64,000 nt of DNA from Tenacibaculum larymnensis (GTDB lineage: Bacteria; Bacteroidota; Bacteroidia; Flavobacteriales; Flavobacteriaceae): the NCBI RefSeq assembly GCF_028829235.1, contig NZ_JAIWJY010000003.1:124001-188000 (forward strand). The letters run 5' to 3'. Positions 23,264-32,500 of the stretch are shown in pieces; position 1 is the first letter of the stretch; each line of letters starts with the position of its first letter. The translations under genes and the position numbers were made by a program. The notes under the pieces are model-generated. The model ran no database searches. It was not told where the DNA came from and saw nothing but the letters and a program-made list of their open reading frames with translations.

Positions 23264-23908
23264 TTATTTATAGTTTATTGTAAAATAGCTGTTATCTGCT
23301 TCTGAAAATTTCTGAAAAGTCAATAATCCTTTTTCATTTAATTTTTCAATAACAGTATAATTGAATTGCTTGATGCGAATACCCCAGGCATAGGCCTTAA
23401 TATTTATTTTTGATTTAATAGTGTTTTTGCCAGCTTCTAATTTTCGATCGTAAATTTTTATGATGCTTTTTGAACCGAAAAAATTCAACAAGCCCGAGTC
23501 AAAACTCATTTCCAATTCAATATTTTTCAGATTATCCAAATTGTATAGTTCTTTAAATTTCTTTGAAGTGGTGTTGATTTCTGTTTTCTTTGATTTTGGA
23601 TTGGAAAACGGGAAAGCCATTACCACTACACTTGCTTCATCAGGCTTGCAACGATAGGTTGTGGTGTATTTATCGGTCAATTTTTTGTCTTTATCAAACA
23701 ATTCCGTAACTACCTCAATTTCATAGTATCCATTTTTCTTTATTGTTTCACTGGCTTTGAAAGTTTGTTTATTTAAAAAAGAACCATTTTCATCAAAGTT
23801 TTCCCGAATAACAACTCTGCCTGAAATCTGCCCAATGAGCATTTCAGTTTGTCCAGTCATTGTGATGCTGAATAAAGTGATTAGTACTATAAAGCCTTGT
23901 TTTCTCAT
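23264..23908 (-). CDS. Secreted protein of unknown function
   Basis: A 214-residue protein with a probable signal peptide (residues 1-19, FIVLITLFSITMTGQ). The rest is predicted beta-rich and lysine-rich (YYEIEVVTELFDKDKKLTDKYTTTYRCKP, INIKAYAWGIRIKQFNYTVIEKLNEKG), with a pattern like DUF3108-type periplasmic proteins of Bacteroidetes, but I cannot assign a family. It overlaps the start of the PRPP synthetase gene by 4 bp and so may belong to that operon, as its last gene but one. Confidence 0.55.
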   Translation of the reverse strand: MRKQGFIVLITLFSITMTGQTEMLIGQISGRVVIRENFDENGSFLNKQTFKASETIKKNGYYEIEVVTELFDKDKKLTDKYTTTYRCKPDEASVVVMAFPFSNPKSKKTEINTTSKKFKELYNLDNLKNIELEMSFDSGLLNFFGSKSIIKIYDRKLEAGKNTIKSKINIKAYAWGIRIKQFNYTVIEKLNEKGLLTFQKFSEADNSYFTINYK

Positions 23909-24798
23909 ATATGGTGCATTAATTTTTTTACCTCTTTTGCCATAATATCACTTAAATCTATTCCATTTGAAGAGTGTGGGATGGTATTACAAGTCACTAT
24001 TTTTTCTACTCCGGAATCCAATAAATCTTGATAGGCGTTTCCTGAAAAAACGGCGTGAATGCCTACACAAATAGGTGGTTTCATTCCTGCTTTTTTAAGA
24101 TGTTGTACGGTTTCAATCATTGTTCGGGCTGTGGAAATAATATCATCTACCAAAATGGGTGTAGCATCTTTATATATATCCACATCGGGAACAGAGACTT
24201 CTACATCACGGTCACCGTGACGCACCTTTTGTAATACCGTAAATGGTGCTCCTGCATTTTTGGCGACTTCTGATACCCATTGTTCACTTTCAGAATCAGG
24301 TCCGATAAGTACCGGGTTTTCGATATTTTCTTTAATCCATTCTGAAATTGCGTCGGCAGCGTGAATCACTTTATTTGGAATTTGATACACTTCTCCCAAC
24401 GAACTAATTCTGTGCAAGTGAGGGTCAACTGTGGTAATGCTATCGGCGAAACCAGAAATCAATTTCCCGAAGAAACCAGAAGTTACCCCTTCGCCTTCAT
24501 TAAATACTTTGTCCTGCCTCATATATGCCAAATAGGGCGCTACCAAACAGGTGCACATTGCCCCTAATGATTTGGCAGTATGACTTAAAAAATAAAGGGG
24601 CAATAGTTTTTCGTCTGGTTCGTGCAAGGTGCATACCAGTACAACACATTTGTCTTTAACATCAGATAAGATACGTGTATAGGATTCTCCATCAGGGAAG
24701 TTGCGCAAAGTGGCTTTGCCCACTTCAGCATCCATTTTTGTAGCCATAAGTTCTGTGAGTTCTTCATTTCCGGGAAGACTGAATAATATTGTTTTCAT
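23905..24798 (-). CDS. prs: Ribose-phosphate pyrophosphokinase (PRPP synthetase)
   Basis: A 297-residue enzyme that makes PRPP from ribose-5-phosphate and ATP; the reaction is reversible. Motifs: PYLAYMRQDKVF (ATP/flexible loop), VDPHLHR (metal), and the PRPP-binding loop ILVDDIISTARTMI with conserved DD. It is shorter than the housekeeping enzyme (about 310), and the sequence (ISEWIKENIENPVLIGPDSESEQW) resembles the accessory PRPP synthetases found next to AMP phosphorylase-like genes. Gene order here: AMP phosphorylase-like, then this gene, 8 bp apart. In that setting it may interconvert PRPP, AMP and ribose-5-phosphate. Confidence 0.9.
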   Translation of the reverse strand: MKTILFSLPGNEELTELMATKMDAEVGKATLRNFPDGESYTRILSDVKDKCVVLVCTLHEPDEKLLPLYFLSHTAKSLGAMCTCLVAPYLAYMRQDKVFNEGEGVTSGFFGKLISGFADSITTVDPHLHRISSLGEVYQIPNKVIHAADAISEWIKENIENPVLIGPDSESEQWVSEVAKNAGAPFTVLQKVRHGDRDVEVSVPDVDIYKDATPILVDDIISTARTMIETVQHLKKAGMKPPICVGIHAVFSGNAYQDLLDSGVEKIVTCNTIPHSSNGIDLSDIMAKEVKKLMHHI

Positions 24799-24806
24799 TT
24801 TATTTT

Positions 24807-26309
24807 TTATTTAATAGTTATAATGTCGTTATGACTGTTCTTGTACTCTAAGGCGTAATTTAATTCACCCTGCGATTCTGCAAAAAGCGTGAATAGTAAG
24901 TCATCTTTTTCAATTTTATCATTCAAATGCACATTCAATAAAATTCCAGCAGATTTAGATTGAGGTGCGCCTGAAAGTTTGGCAAGCTTTGCTATCTTTC
25001 GATTATCAATACGCTTTAGACTGCCTGATTTTTCTGCTCTGATTTCAATTTTATAACGTGCTAAAACAGGTTTTGAAAAGCGGCCTTGGGCCTTACAAAT
25101 GGCAAGGAATTTTTCATAAGCCTGACCAGATGTAAGCAATTCTTTGGCGGTTTCCGTTCCTTTTCCTTTTTCGACTTTGCCCGAAAGCTCTATAAGTTCT
25201 CCAGCCAAAAGCAACGCTCTTTCCATTAGGTCGATTGGGGCATCTGCCTCATTTTTCAAAACTTTTAATATATCTATGGCTTCTAAAGTTGGACCGATAC
25301 CCCTTCCAACAGGCTGCGTGCCATCCGTAACTACAACTTTTACATTCAACCCAACAGCAGTTCCAACGGTTTCCATATGATTTTTTAGTTTTTCTGCCAT
25401 TTCGGTACTGCGAACCTTGGCGGTTTCTCCCACGGGAATATCAATAACCACGTGCGTAGAACCAGCTGCTGCTTTTTTTGATAGTACCGAAGCAATAAGC
25501 TGACCTTCACTATCAATATCCAAAGCTTTTTCAATTTTTATGAGCACATCATCCGCAGGACTTAATTGGGCTGTACCACCCCAAACAAAACAGCCACCTT
25601 CTTTTTCGACTACAGCTTTTATTTCTTCGGAAGAAAGGGTGACATTGGTCAAGACTTCCATAGTATCTGCTGTACCTGCTGGCGAAGTGATTGCCCGTGA
25701 GGATGTTTTTGGCATAGTAAGCCCATATGCGGCTACAATGGCAACTACCAATGGCGTTGTTCTATTGCCAGGTAATCCGCCAATACAATGCTTATCGACT
25801 ACGATTTCCTTGTTCCAATTCAATTGCTTTCCTGAAGCAATCATCGCTTTTGTGAGGTCGGATATTTCATTGATATCCATTCGGTCTCCTGCACAGGCGG
25901 TGATAAATGCTGAAAGGTGGATGTTGGAATAATCGCCTTCCACGATATCGGTTATGATGTTGTTATAGGCCTTATAATCCAGTTTTTTGTTATAGATTTT
26001 TGCCCTGACGTGGCTTAAGGATTCAATAGGCTCTAAATGGGAAACATATAATGTATCGTTTGGGGAAACATTGAGTTTTTTCGCAGCAGCATCTGATAGT
26101 CCGATTTCATTAGGCAACAGAATATCAGAATTCAGGACATTAAGACTTGCTACGATTGATGTATTTGCATTGGATATTCTTATTCGGGTAAGTGCCTCAA
26201 ACCCTTCTGAAATACAGACGTGGCAATCTTCGCGCATATACACTACATTTTCGTTTTGGGTATAGATTCCGAGATGTTTATATTTTAAAATATTCGAATT
26301 TTCTTCCAT
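24807..26309 (-). CDS. Archaeal-type AMP/thymidine phosphorylase family protein
   Basis: A 500-residue member of the thymidine phosphorylase superfamily, of the longer type with an extra N-terminal domain (~residues 1-95) found in archaeal AMP phosphorylases rather than the ~440-residue bacterial DeoA. The active-site stretch reads DKHCIGGLPGNRTTPL followed by PKTSSRAITSPAGTADTMEVL, the archaeal signature with NRT and SSRAITS. These enzymes phosphorolyse AMP or other NMPs to ribose-1,5-bisphosphate plus base. Adjacent PRPP synthetase and RNase-like genes suggest a role in nucleotide salvage. Whether AMP or thymidine is the substrate cannot be told from sequence alone. Confidence 0.8.
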   Translation of the reverse strand: MEENSNILKYKHLGIYTQNENVVYMREDCHVCISEGFEALTRIRISNANTSIVASLNVLNSDILLPNEIGLSDAAAKKLNVSPNDTLYVSHLEPIESLSHVRAKIYNKKLDYKAYNNIITDIVEGDYSNIHLSAFITACAGDRMDINEISDLTKAMIASGKQLNWNKEIVVDKHCIGGLPGNRTTPLVVAIVAAYGLTMPKTSSRAITSPAGTADTMEVLTNVTLSSEEIKAVVEKEGGCFVWGGTAQLSPADDVLIKIEKALDIDSEGQLIASVLSKKAAAGSTHVVIDIPVGETAKVRSTEMAEKLKNHMETVGTAVGLNVKVVVTDGTQPVGRGIGPTLEAIDILKVLKNEADAPIDLMERALLLAGELIELSGKVEKGKGTETAKELLTSGQAYEKFLAICKAQGRFSKPVLARYKIEIRAEKSGSLKRIDNRKIAKLAKLSGAPQSKSAGILLNVHLNDKIEKDDLLFTLFAESQGELNYALEYKNSHNDIITIK

Positions 26310-26331
26310 TTTATTCCTTATTAATTAACAT

Positions 26332-27708
26332 TTACTCTATTTCCTTTATGGCATATAATTGGGGTATCTCACTTTCCCAATTGTATGTTTCTTTAAGGCC
26401 TTTTTGTAAGGCTTCTGCACCTTCTTTTTCACCATGAACTATAAAAATTCGTTTAGGTTTGTTTTTTATATTGTCCATCCAGTCCATAAGCTCTGCGTGG
26501 TCTGCGTGTGCCGAAAGCCCTTCAATTTCTGCTACTTGCATTTTAAATGGCACCCATTTTCCATATACTTTTAATTCTTTTTCACCTTCCAATAATTTTC
26601 TGCCACGAGTGCCTTCAGCTTGATAGCCTACAAAAAGTAAGGTGTTATTTGGATTTTGTGCCTGTGTTTCAAGATAGTTTAGCATTCTTCCGCCTGTGAG
26701 CATTCCGCTTCCTGCAATCACGATTTTCGGTTTATTATCTGTTCGTAATTCCATTGTTTCCCGATAACTGCTAACAACTGTAAAGTGTGAGCACATTTCG
26801 TCACATTCGTTGTCTTCCAATCTGTGCCAATCCCGAGTTCTATGAAACAGTTCCAATACGTTGGCACCCATTGGACTATCCATAATCATTTGTACTTTGG
26901 GGATTTTGTTCTCCTTGAGTAACCTCCAAAAAATAAGCATCATCAATTGGGCGCGTTCTACCGAAAAGCTTGGGACAAATAAGCTACCATCTCTGTTGAT
27001 GGTATCATTTACTAATTTTTCAATATGTGGAAGTGCTTCTACTTCATCGGGATGAAACCTTCCACCATAAGTGGATTCAATGAAAAGCACATCCGCTTTT
27101 TTTGGTTTAAGGGGTGGATAGAGCAATAAATCATTGGTTCTACCAATGTCTCCTGAAAAGACAAAACGTTTTCCGTGCACATCCAACTCAATATAGGTTG
27201 CACCCAGAATATGTCCGTTGTATTGGAAGCGAGACCTAATACCATCAAATAACGGAATCCATTGTGATTGTGGAATTCCTTTAAAGTGTGGGATAGTTTT
27301 TTCTACATCCTTTAAATCGTATAATGGTTCTGCGGGACTATGTTTGGAATAGCCTTCCTTATTGGCACGTTCGGCTTCTTGCTCCTGTATTTTTGCACTA
27401 TCATTCAAAATGATTTTTGCAATGTCCAAAGTAGGATTCGTACCATAAATGGGACCATTGAAGCCTTGTTTTACCAATCTGGGTAAATAACCTGTATGGT
27501 CCATATGACCGTGGGTAAGCAAAACAGCATCAATATCACCTACATTAACAGGTGGGTACTCCCAGTTTTTAAGGCGTAATTCCTTTAACCCTTGGAAGAG
27601 GCCACAGTCTATAAGTATCTTTCTATCTCCTGTATCCACCAAATATTTTGAGCCAGTCACGGTGCCTGCCGCTCCCAAAAAGTGGATGTTTATTTTTTTG
27701 TTTTTCAT
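26332..27708 (-). CDS. MBL-fold beta-CASP hydrolase (RNA-specificity domain)
   Basis: About 458 residues from ATG 27708 (MKNKKINIHFLGAAGTVTGS). Metallo-beta-lactamase motif LLTHGHMDHTGYLPRL supplies the zinc ligands; FIVHGEKEGAEALQ near the C-terminus is the RMMBL (RNA-metabolising) domain, and the middle (from about residue 210) is the beta-CASP domain. This architecture is typical of RNases such as the CPSF73-like group, but also of orphan members of uncertain substrate. It sits 22 bp upstream of the phosphorylase gene in the same operon. RNA breakdown feeding NMPs to the phosphorylase is a plausible link but not shown. Confidence 0.85.
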   Translation of the reverse strand: MKNKKINIHFLGAAGTVTGSKYLVDTGDRKILIDCGLFQGLKELRLKNWEYPPVNVGDIDAVLLTHGHMDHTGYLPRLVKQGFNGPIYGTNPTLDIAKIILNDSAKIQEQEAERANKEGYSKHSPAEPLYDLKDVEKTIPHFKGIPQSQWIPLFDGIRSRFQYNGHILGATYIELDVHGKRFVFSGDIGRTNDLLLYPPLKPKKADVLFIESTYGGRFHPDEVEALPHIEKLVNDTINRDGSLFVPSFSVERAQLMMLIFWRLLKENKIPKVQMIMDSPMGANVLELFHRTRDWHRLEDNECDEMCSHFTVVSSYRETMELRTDNKPKIVIAGSGMLTGGRMLNYLETQAQNPNNTLLFVGYQAEGTRGRKLLEGEKELKVYGKWVPFKMQVAEIEGLSAHADHAELMDWMDNIKNKPKRIFIVHGEKEGAEALQKGLKETYNWESEIPQLYAIKEIE

Positions 27709-27722
27709 CGTTATAGTATTTA

Positions 27723-27977
27723 TTAATGTCCACCACAACAGGAAGGTGTGTTTCCTTTATCTTGATTTGATTTGCTCAATTCCGCTATCTCATTATACAG
27801 ATTACGGGAATCTTCTTTGATAAAAAGCGCCAATTTCTTAACGGATTCAGGTTCAAAGTTTACCATCCCCAATACTATTTCAAGGGCTTCTTCAAGTAGT
27901 TTTGGATCATCTTCCAATGCTTGGTAAAATGGCTCCAAATCTATTGTGTTCTGTTTTTGGGTTTCATCTGTTTTCAT
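27723..27977 (-). CDS. Small protein with C-terminal Cys-Cys-Gly-Gly-His
   Basis: An 84-residue acidic, mainly helical protein (DLEPFYQALEDDPKLLEEALEIVLGMVNFEPESVKKLALFI) of unknown function, ending in CCGGH, which could bind a metal. It lies 14 bp upstream of the beta-CASP hydrolase start. The Cys/His tail is the only clear motif; I do not recognise a family. Confidence 0.6.
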   Translation of the reverse strand: MKTDETQKQNTIDLEPFYQALEDDPKLLEEALEIVLGMVNFEPESVKKLALFIKEDSRNLYNEIAELSKSNQDKGNTPSCCGGH

Positions 27978-28018
27978 TTGTATTATTTTTAAAAATTAGT
28001 AATTATTCATTATTTGAA

Positions 28019-28861
28019 TTAATGGGATCTACATAATTCTCTTGAATCTTCGAGTATCTTATTTTGCCTTAGCTTACTGATACCCATTTGTTCCAAAAAG
28101 TCTGGATTTTCGTGTAGCTCCTTGCAGAGTATGATGCCTTGATCCAATAATTTTGTTTTTTCAGCTTTGGTAAGTGTTGTTAAAGCGGTTAAGGGATGTA
28201 GCCCCGATTTATCTATTCTGTCCTTGAGACCATTTCCTCTTGGATAATCCCAACTGGTCATAAGCATTCCAACACATTTCCCGTACTGAATGGCATCGGT
28301 TGTGAAACGCGTATTGGTGTAAACCCCGCCTTTATGAAGTTTAGCCTCGTGACCTTTTTGGTGTTTCCATTGCTTTTCCACGTCCAAAAACCGTGAATGG
28401 ATATATAATGGGATTTTTACATTGCAAAACCTGCCTTGGTCACTATGGTATTTACATTCAATCATATAATGTTTATTTCCTTTTTGCGCTATCACATCCA
28501 CTTCGTGCTGAACGCAATTGCCTTGAACTATGACACCAACCTGTGTTGAAAATCCTTCGTGTGCCAATAGTTTGCCTACTAACTTTTCAAATGGAAAACC
28601 GGTTGGACCTAGTTCCATTAAAGCTTTTTTGAGCTTGTACTTTGAGGCACTTACCCTAGATTTTCGTTTTAGCATCTTGAAAGCCAACTGATAGATTTTT
28701 TTGGTTGTCATTCCTTCTTCAATCTGCTCTTGTACTTTCCGGGCTATATCTTGAATAATATCCTCATCTGCCCGTGAACGCCGCAGGGAGTTGATGAGTT
28801 TGTTTACATCAAAGGCTTCGTACTCACCAGAGTATTTTTTTATTAAGACTGATTTATTCAT
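28019..28861 (-). CDS. ATP-cone domain fused to a Mrr-type restriction endonuclease-like domain
   Basis: A 280-residue protein. Residues ~1-90 form an ATP cone (SVLIKKYSGEYEAFDVNKLINSLRRSRAD), the nucleotide-sensing domain of ribonucleotide reductases. Residues ~95-200 look like a Mrr/PD-(D/E)XK nuclease: GFPFEKLVGKLL, HEVDVIA (catalytic Asp) and MIECKYH (ExK). The C-terminus is helical. The combination suggests a nuclease regulated by ATP or dATP. It lies between a universal stress protein and the small CCGGH protein. Function is unknown; whether it cuts DNA or RNA cannot be told. Confidence 0.8.
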   Translation of the reverse strand: MNKSVLIKKYSGEYEAFDVNKLINSLRRSRADEDIIQDIARKVQEQIEEGMTTKKIYQLAFKMLKRKSRVSASKYKLKKALMELGPTGFPFEKLVGKLLAHEGFSTQVGVIVQGNCVQHEVDVIAQKGNKHYMIECKYHSDQGRFCNVKIPLYIHSRFLDVEKQWKHQKGHEAKLHKGGVYTNTRFTTDAIQYGKCVGMLMTSWDYPRGNGLKDRIDKSGLHPLTALTTLTKAEKTKLLDQGIILCKELHENPDFLEQMGISKLRQNKILEDSRELCRSH

Positions 28862-28863
28862 TG

Positions 28864-29694
28864 TTACATTTTAATAGTCATTACTGGTAGTTCGGAGTGA
28901 TTGGTAATACCCTCTGCGATGCTTTTAGAGAATAAGCTTAAAAAGCCTGTACGTCCGTGTGTACACATTGCAATTAAATCGGCATTTTTATATCGTAAAA
29001 AATTGTTTATCCCTGTTTCTACGTCAGGTTCGTTATATACGTTCATTGAGAAGTTATCCAAATCCGGGAATTTTTTCAGGAACTCATTGATGGGGTTCAA
29101 CCCTTGTTCTATACTGTTAAAATCGGTCTGAGTATTGACCCTCAATAAATGGATATGTGCACCGCATTTTTCAGCAATCGAAATAACCTGCTTAAATGCA
29201 TCGCTTACATCTTGAAGAAAATCTGAAACAAAAACGATATCCTTAAAAGGAAAGGATACTTCTTCATCCTTGACTACAACAACCGGTACATCAGCTTTCC
29301 TAACAATTTTTTCTACGTTGCTTCCCATTAACTCACGTATACCGCCTCGGGTGCCACTACTTCCCGTAACTATAAAATCGTGATGGAAATGACCAGAATG
29401 TTCTAAAATATCTTTCTGTCCCGAATCAAATTGAAGAAAAGTTCGACATTTAAGACCTTCGTGCTCAGCCTTTTTTTCCAGTTCCCGCAATTTTGATTTA
29501 ACGACTCCAATTTCCTTTAAAGTTTCGGGATACCTTTTTTCTTTTTGTTTATCCAGTTTTACCCAATCAACAGGGGTTTTCATCAAATGGAAAAAATGGA
29601 TTTCGGAATTGTAAAGCTTTGCCATTTCAATTCCGAGTTCTTCTGCTTTATTGCAATTTTTTGAAAAGTCTGTTGGTACGAGTATGTTTTTCAT
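28864..29694 (-). CDS. Universal stress protein, two Usp domains
   Basis: About 276 residues from ATG 29694 (MKNILVPTDFSKNC); the earlier in-frame ATG at 29739 lies inside the preceding gene. The first Usp domain ends with HHDFIVTGSSGTRGGIRELMGSNVEKIVRKADVPVVVV, which carries the nucleotide-binding G-x2-G-x9-G-S-type loop. The second is SFPFKDIVFVSDFLQDV to DLIAMCTHGRTGFLSLFSKSIAEGITNHSELPVMTI. Tandem Usps of this kind are common near stress or dormancy genes. It lies 2 bp from the ATP-cone gene, in an operon. Confidence 0.88.
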   Translation of the reverse strand: MKNILVPTDFSKNCNKAEELGIEMAKLYNSEIHFFHLMKTPVDWVKLDKQKEKRYPETLKEIGVVKSKLRELEKKAEHEGLKCRTFLQFDSGQKDILEHSGHFHHDFIVTGSSGTRGGIRELMGSNVEKIVRKADVPVVVVKDEEVSFPFKDIVFVSDFLQDVSDAFKQVISIAEKCGAHIHLLRVNTQTDFNSIEQGLNPINEFLKKFPDLDNFSMNVYNEPDVETGINNFLRYKNADLIAMCTHGRTGFLSLFSKSIAEGITNHSELPVMTIKM

Positions 29695-29716
29695 AATTTT
29701 AGTTTTATTGTTTTTC

Positions 29717-30490
29717 TTATTGGGCGGTATAGCCACCATCTATTACCAATTCAGAACCAGTCATAAATTTGGACTCATCCGAAGCTAGATAGACGACTCC
29801 ATAGCCTATATCATCAGGCTCTCCCAAATGACCAACAGGATGCAAACTTTCTAATTGCTTTTTGCCTTCTTCTACATTACCTTGAGCTTTCAGAAAATTT
29901 TCTACCATTGGTGTCCAGATATAAGCAGGATGTATAGAATTGATACGGATTCCGTAGCCTTGTCTTGCACAATGCAGGGCAGCAGATTTCGTGAATATGG
30001 TAACACCGCCTTTGCTTGCGTTATAAGCAGGTAGGTTAGGGTCACCGATAAGTCCTTCAATGGAAGAGAAGTTGATGATGGAACCACCTTCTCCAGTTTC
30101 CTTCATACCCTTTATACCATATTGAGTACCTAAAAAAGTGCCATTTAGGTTTACATCTATGAGGTTTTTCCAATCTTCAAGGGTAACTTCTTCTACAGTT
30201 CCACCTAATCCTATTCCGGCAGAATTAGCTAATATGTGTAATTTTCCGAAAGTTTTGAGCGTGGTCTCAATGACATTTTTCCATTCATCTTCTTTGGATA
30301 CATCTTGTTTAATGAATATAGCCTCCCCACCGTTAGCTTTGATTTGTTGGACTACCTTTTTTCCATCTTCTTCATCTATATCTGTAACAACAATTTTTGC
30401 TCCTTCACGTGCTAATAAAATAGCACTTGATTTCCCTAGACCAGAGGCACCTCCTGTGACAATGGCTACTTTATTTTTTACTCGATTCAT
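29717..30490 (-). CDS. Short-chain dehydrogenase/reductase (SDR)
   Basis: A 257-residue NAD(P)-dependent oxidoreductase. Motifs: cofactor glycine motif VTGGASGLGKSSA (TGxxxGxG), Asp in VTDIDE that favours NAD, NSAGIG, and catalytic Ser in INFSSIEG with YNASKGG (YxxxK). C-terminal GSELVIDGGYTAQ is typical. These enzymes reduce or oxidise alcohols; the substrate is unknown. It precedes the Usp gene (22 bp gap) on the minus strand. Confidence 0.9.
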   Translation of the reverse strand: MNRVKNKVAIVTGGASGLGKSSAILLAREGAKIVVTDIDEEDGKKVVQQIKANGGEAIFIKQDVSKEDEWKNVIETTLKTFGKLHILANSAGIGLGGTVEEVTLEDWKNLIDVNLNGTFLGTQYGIKGMKETGEGGSIINFSSIEGLIGDPNLPAYNASKGGVTIFTKSAALHCARQGYGIRINSIHPAYIWTPMVENFLKAQGNVEEGKKQLESLHPVGHLGEPDDIGYGVVYLASDESKFMTGSELVIDGGYTAQ

Positions 30491-30532
30491 AATTTTAAGA
30501 TTTAAGTGTTACTACTATTTTTTGCTTCTTAA

Positions 30533-31522
30533 TCAAGAAACTTCGTTTCCTGAAACTTTGTCTTTTTCAAAACAATCCAGATTATATATTGTGGTTTCAG
30601 CAATATTTGTCAATGCAGTTTCGGTTAAAAAGGCCTGATGACTGGTAATTAAAACATTATTAAAAGTCATTAACCGTGCAATGACATCGTCTTGCAAAAT
30701 GTCATCGGAATGGTCTTCAAAGAACAATCCTTCTTCTTCCTCATAAACATCCAGTCCTAAATACCCTATTTTTTTAGTTTTCAATCCTTCGATAACTGCC
30801 TTGGTGTCCACCAACCCACCACGACTTGTATTGATGAGCATTACTCCAGATTTCATTAGTGCTATATGCTCTTTATTTATTAAATGTTTTGTTGAAGCTT
30901 TTAATGGCACGTGCAGGCTTATTATATCTGCGTGCTTACAGAGCGTCGCACAATCTGAATAGATTACGCCATATTTATCAATTAGGTCTTTGCTTTCTTC
31001 TATATCCTGGGCAAGAATATTGCAGCCGAATCCGTGAAGTATTTTTACGAGTACAGACCCTATTTTTCCTGTTCCAATCACGCCAACGGTTTTCCCATTT
31101 AGGTCAAAACCAGTGAGACCGTTTAATGAAAAGTTTTGTTCGCGCACTCTATTGTGGGCTTTAATCAGTCTTCGGTTTAATGCAAGTATCAAAGCCATTG
31201 TATGTTCTGCAATGGCATAAGGTGAATAGGCTGGGACACGGGCCACTTTTATATTCAATTCAGCTGCTTTTTCTAAATCGACGTGATTGAAACCTGCCGA
31301 ACGTAATGCGATAAATTTTATGCCTAGTTTGTGTAAAATATCCAAAACTTCCGAAGAGGCATCGTCACTTGAGAAAAGTGCTATGGCCTTTGAACCTTCT
31401 GCCAATAAGGCGGTTTCCTTTGTTAGCCTAAATTCTAGAAAATTCAATTGATGTTTTCCTTTATTAGCGTTTTCAATGGAAGGCTTATCGAATTTATGTG
31501 TGCTGTATATTGTTGTTTTCAT
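30533..31522 (-). CDS. D-2-hydroxyacid dehydrogenase (D-lactate dehydrogenase-like)
   Basis: A 329-residue NAD-dependent dehydrogenase. NAD motif GVIGTGKIGSVLV; catalytic residues in NTSRGGLVDTKAV (Arg), GYLGLDVYEEEEG (Glu region) and ITSHQAFLTETAL (His). The length and the motif set match the LdhA group of D-lactate dehydrogenases, which reduce pyruvate to D-lactate for fermentative NAD+ recycling. It is adjacent to pfkA (3 bp) in the operon, so glycolysis and lactate formation are encoded together. Confidence 0.85.
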   Translation of the reverse strand: MKTTIYSTHKFDKPSIENANKGKHQLNFLEFRLTKETALLAEGSKAIALFSSDDASSEVLDILHKLGIKFIALRSAGFNHVDLEKAAELNIKVARVPAYSPYAIAEHTMALILALNRRLIKAHNRVREQNFSLNGLTGFDLNGKTVGVIGTGKIGSVLVKILHGFGCNILAQDIEESKDLIDKYGVIYSDCATLCKHADIISLHVPLKASTKHLINKEHIALMKSGVMLINTSRGGLVDTKAVIEGLKTKKIGYLGLDVYEEEEGLFFEDHSDDILQDDVIARLMTFNNVLITSHQAFLTETALTNIAETTIYNLDCFEKDKVSGNEVS

Positions 31523-31525
31523 AAT

Positions 31526-32500
31526 TTATGTTCCAAATAGTTCTAAAAGTTCGTGCAATTCTTTATTGACCTGATGTTGCTTGACCACCTCATTAAAAGG
31601 GGTTAAGTGCAATTGATTGTTTAAAATCCCGATCATTACATTCTTTTTACTTTGTAAAAGCGATTTTACGGCTTCCACCCCAAGCCTTATGCCCAACATT
31701 CTATCCAAAGCAGAAGGATTTCCACCTCGCTGTATGTGGCCAAGCTTTGTTATGCGTAAATCGACATTGGGATTGACTTCCTTTATTTTTGAAGAAACAA
31801 GTTCGGCACCAATTTCGTCACCTTCAGAAACTACGATTAGAAAAGCATCCTCGCTATCGTAATTTTTCACCTTACCCAAAAGGTTAATAAAGTCCGTACC
31901 GCTCTCCGGAATTAATATGGCGTCCGCACCAACCATCAATCCAGAATGAATACCGATGTAACCCGAATCCCTTCCCATTACTTCAACAATGAACACACGG
32001 TTATGGGATTCGGCAGTATCCCTTATTTTATCAATGTTTTCAATGGCTGTGTTAACTGCGGAATCAAAACCAAGGGTATAATCTGTTCCTGAAATATCAT
32101 TATCTATAGTACCAGGAATGCCGATAAACGGAATGTCGCATATTTCTGAAAAAGTAAGTAGTCCTTTAAATGTGCCATCGCCACCAATGGCAATCAGGGC
32201 ATCTATTTTGTTTGCATTTAGGGTTTGCAGGGCTTTTTTTCGACCTTCCAGTTCGAGAAAACGTTTGCTTCGTGCGGTCTTTAGAATTGTGCCACCCTTT
32301 TGGGTCAGTTTTTGTAATTCGTGTGATTTTAATTGAACCAAGTCACCGTCTATCAATCCTTCATATCCTTTTCGAAAGCCGCTTACGTTTATACCATTTA
32401 CTTCAGCCGTTTTTGTAATGGCGTACAAGGCTGCATTCATCCCTGGACTATCACCTCCAGAGGTAAATACACCTATATGTTTAATTTTATTAGTATTCAT
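31526..32500 (-). CDS. pfkA: ATP-dependent 6-phosphofructokinase
   Basis: A 324-residue PfkA with motifs GVFTSGGDSPGMNAA (ATP site), IAIGGDGTFKG (ATP binding, GGDGT with the Gly-Asp-Gly that distinguishes ATP from PPi users), PGTIDND (catalytic Asp) and GRDSGYIG. It phosphorylates fructose-6-phosphate to fructose-1,6-bisphosphate. Its C-terminal end is short compared with E. coli but complete. It overlaps the hydrolase gene by 11 bp. Housekeeping PfkA is presumably elsewhere in the genome; this is an accessory copy. Confidence 0.93.
   Translation of the reverse strand: MNTNKIKHIGVFTSGGDSPGMNAALYAITKTAEVNGINVSGFRKGYEGLIDGDLVQLKSHELQKLTQKGGTILKTARSKRFLELEGRKKALQTLNANKIDALIAIGGDGTFKGLLTFSEICDIPFIGIPGTIDNDISGTDYTLGFDSAVNTAIENIDKIRDTAESHNRVFIVEVMGRDSGYIGIHSGLMVGADAILIPESGTDFINLLGKVKNYDSEDAFLIVVSEGDEIGAELVSSKIKEVNPNVDLRITKLGHIQRGGNPSALDRMLGIRLGVEAVKSLLQSKKNVMIGILNNQLHLTPFNEVVKQHQVNKELHELLELFGT

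Noticed and set aside
25540..25932. 130-residue plus-strand frame within the phosphorylase gene
   Set aside because: It lies wholly antisense to a strongly conserved gene and has no recognisable protein features.
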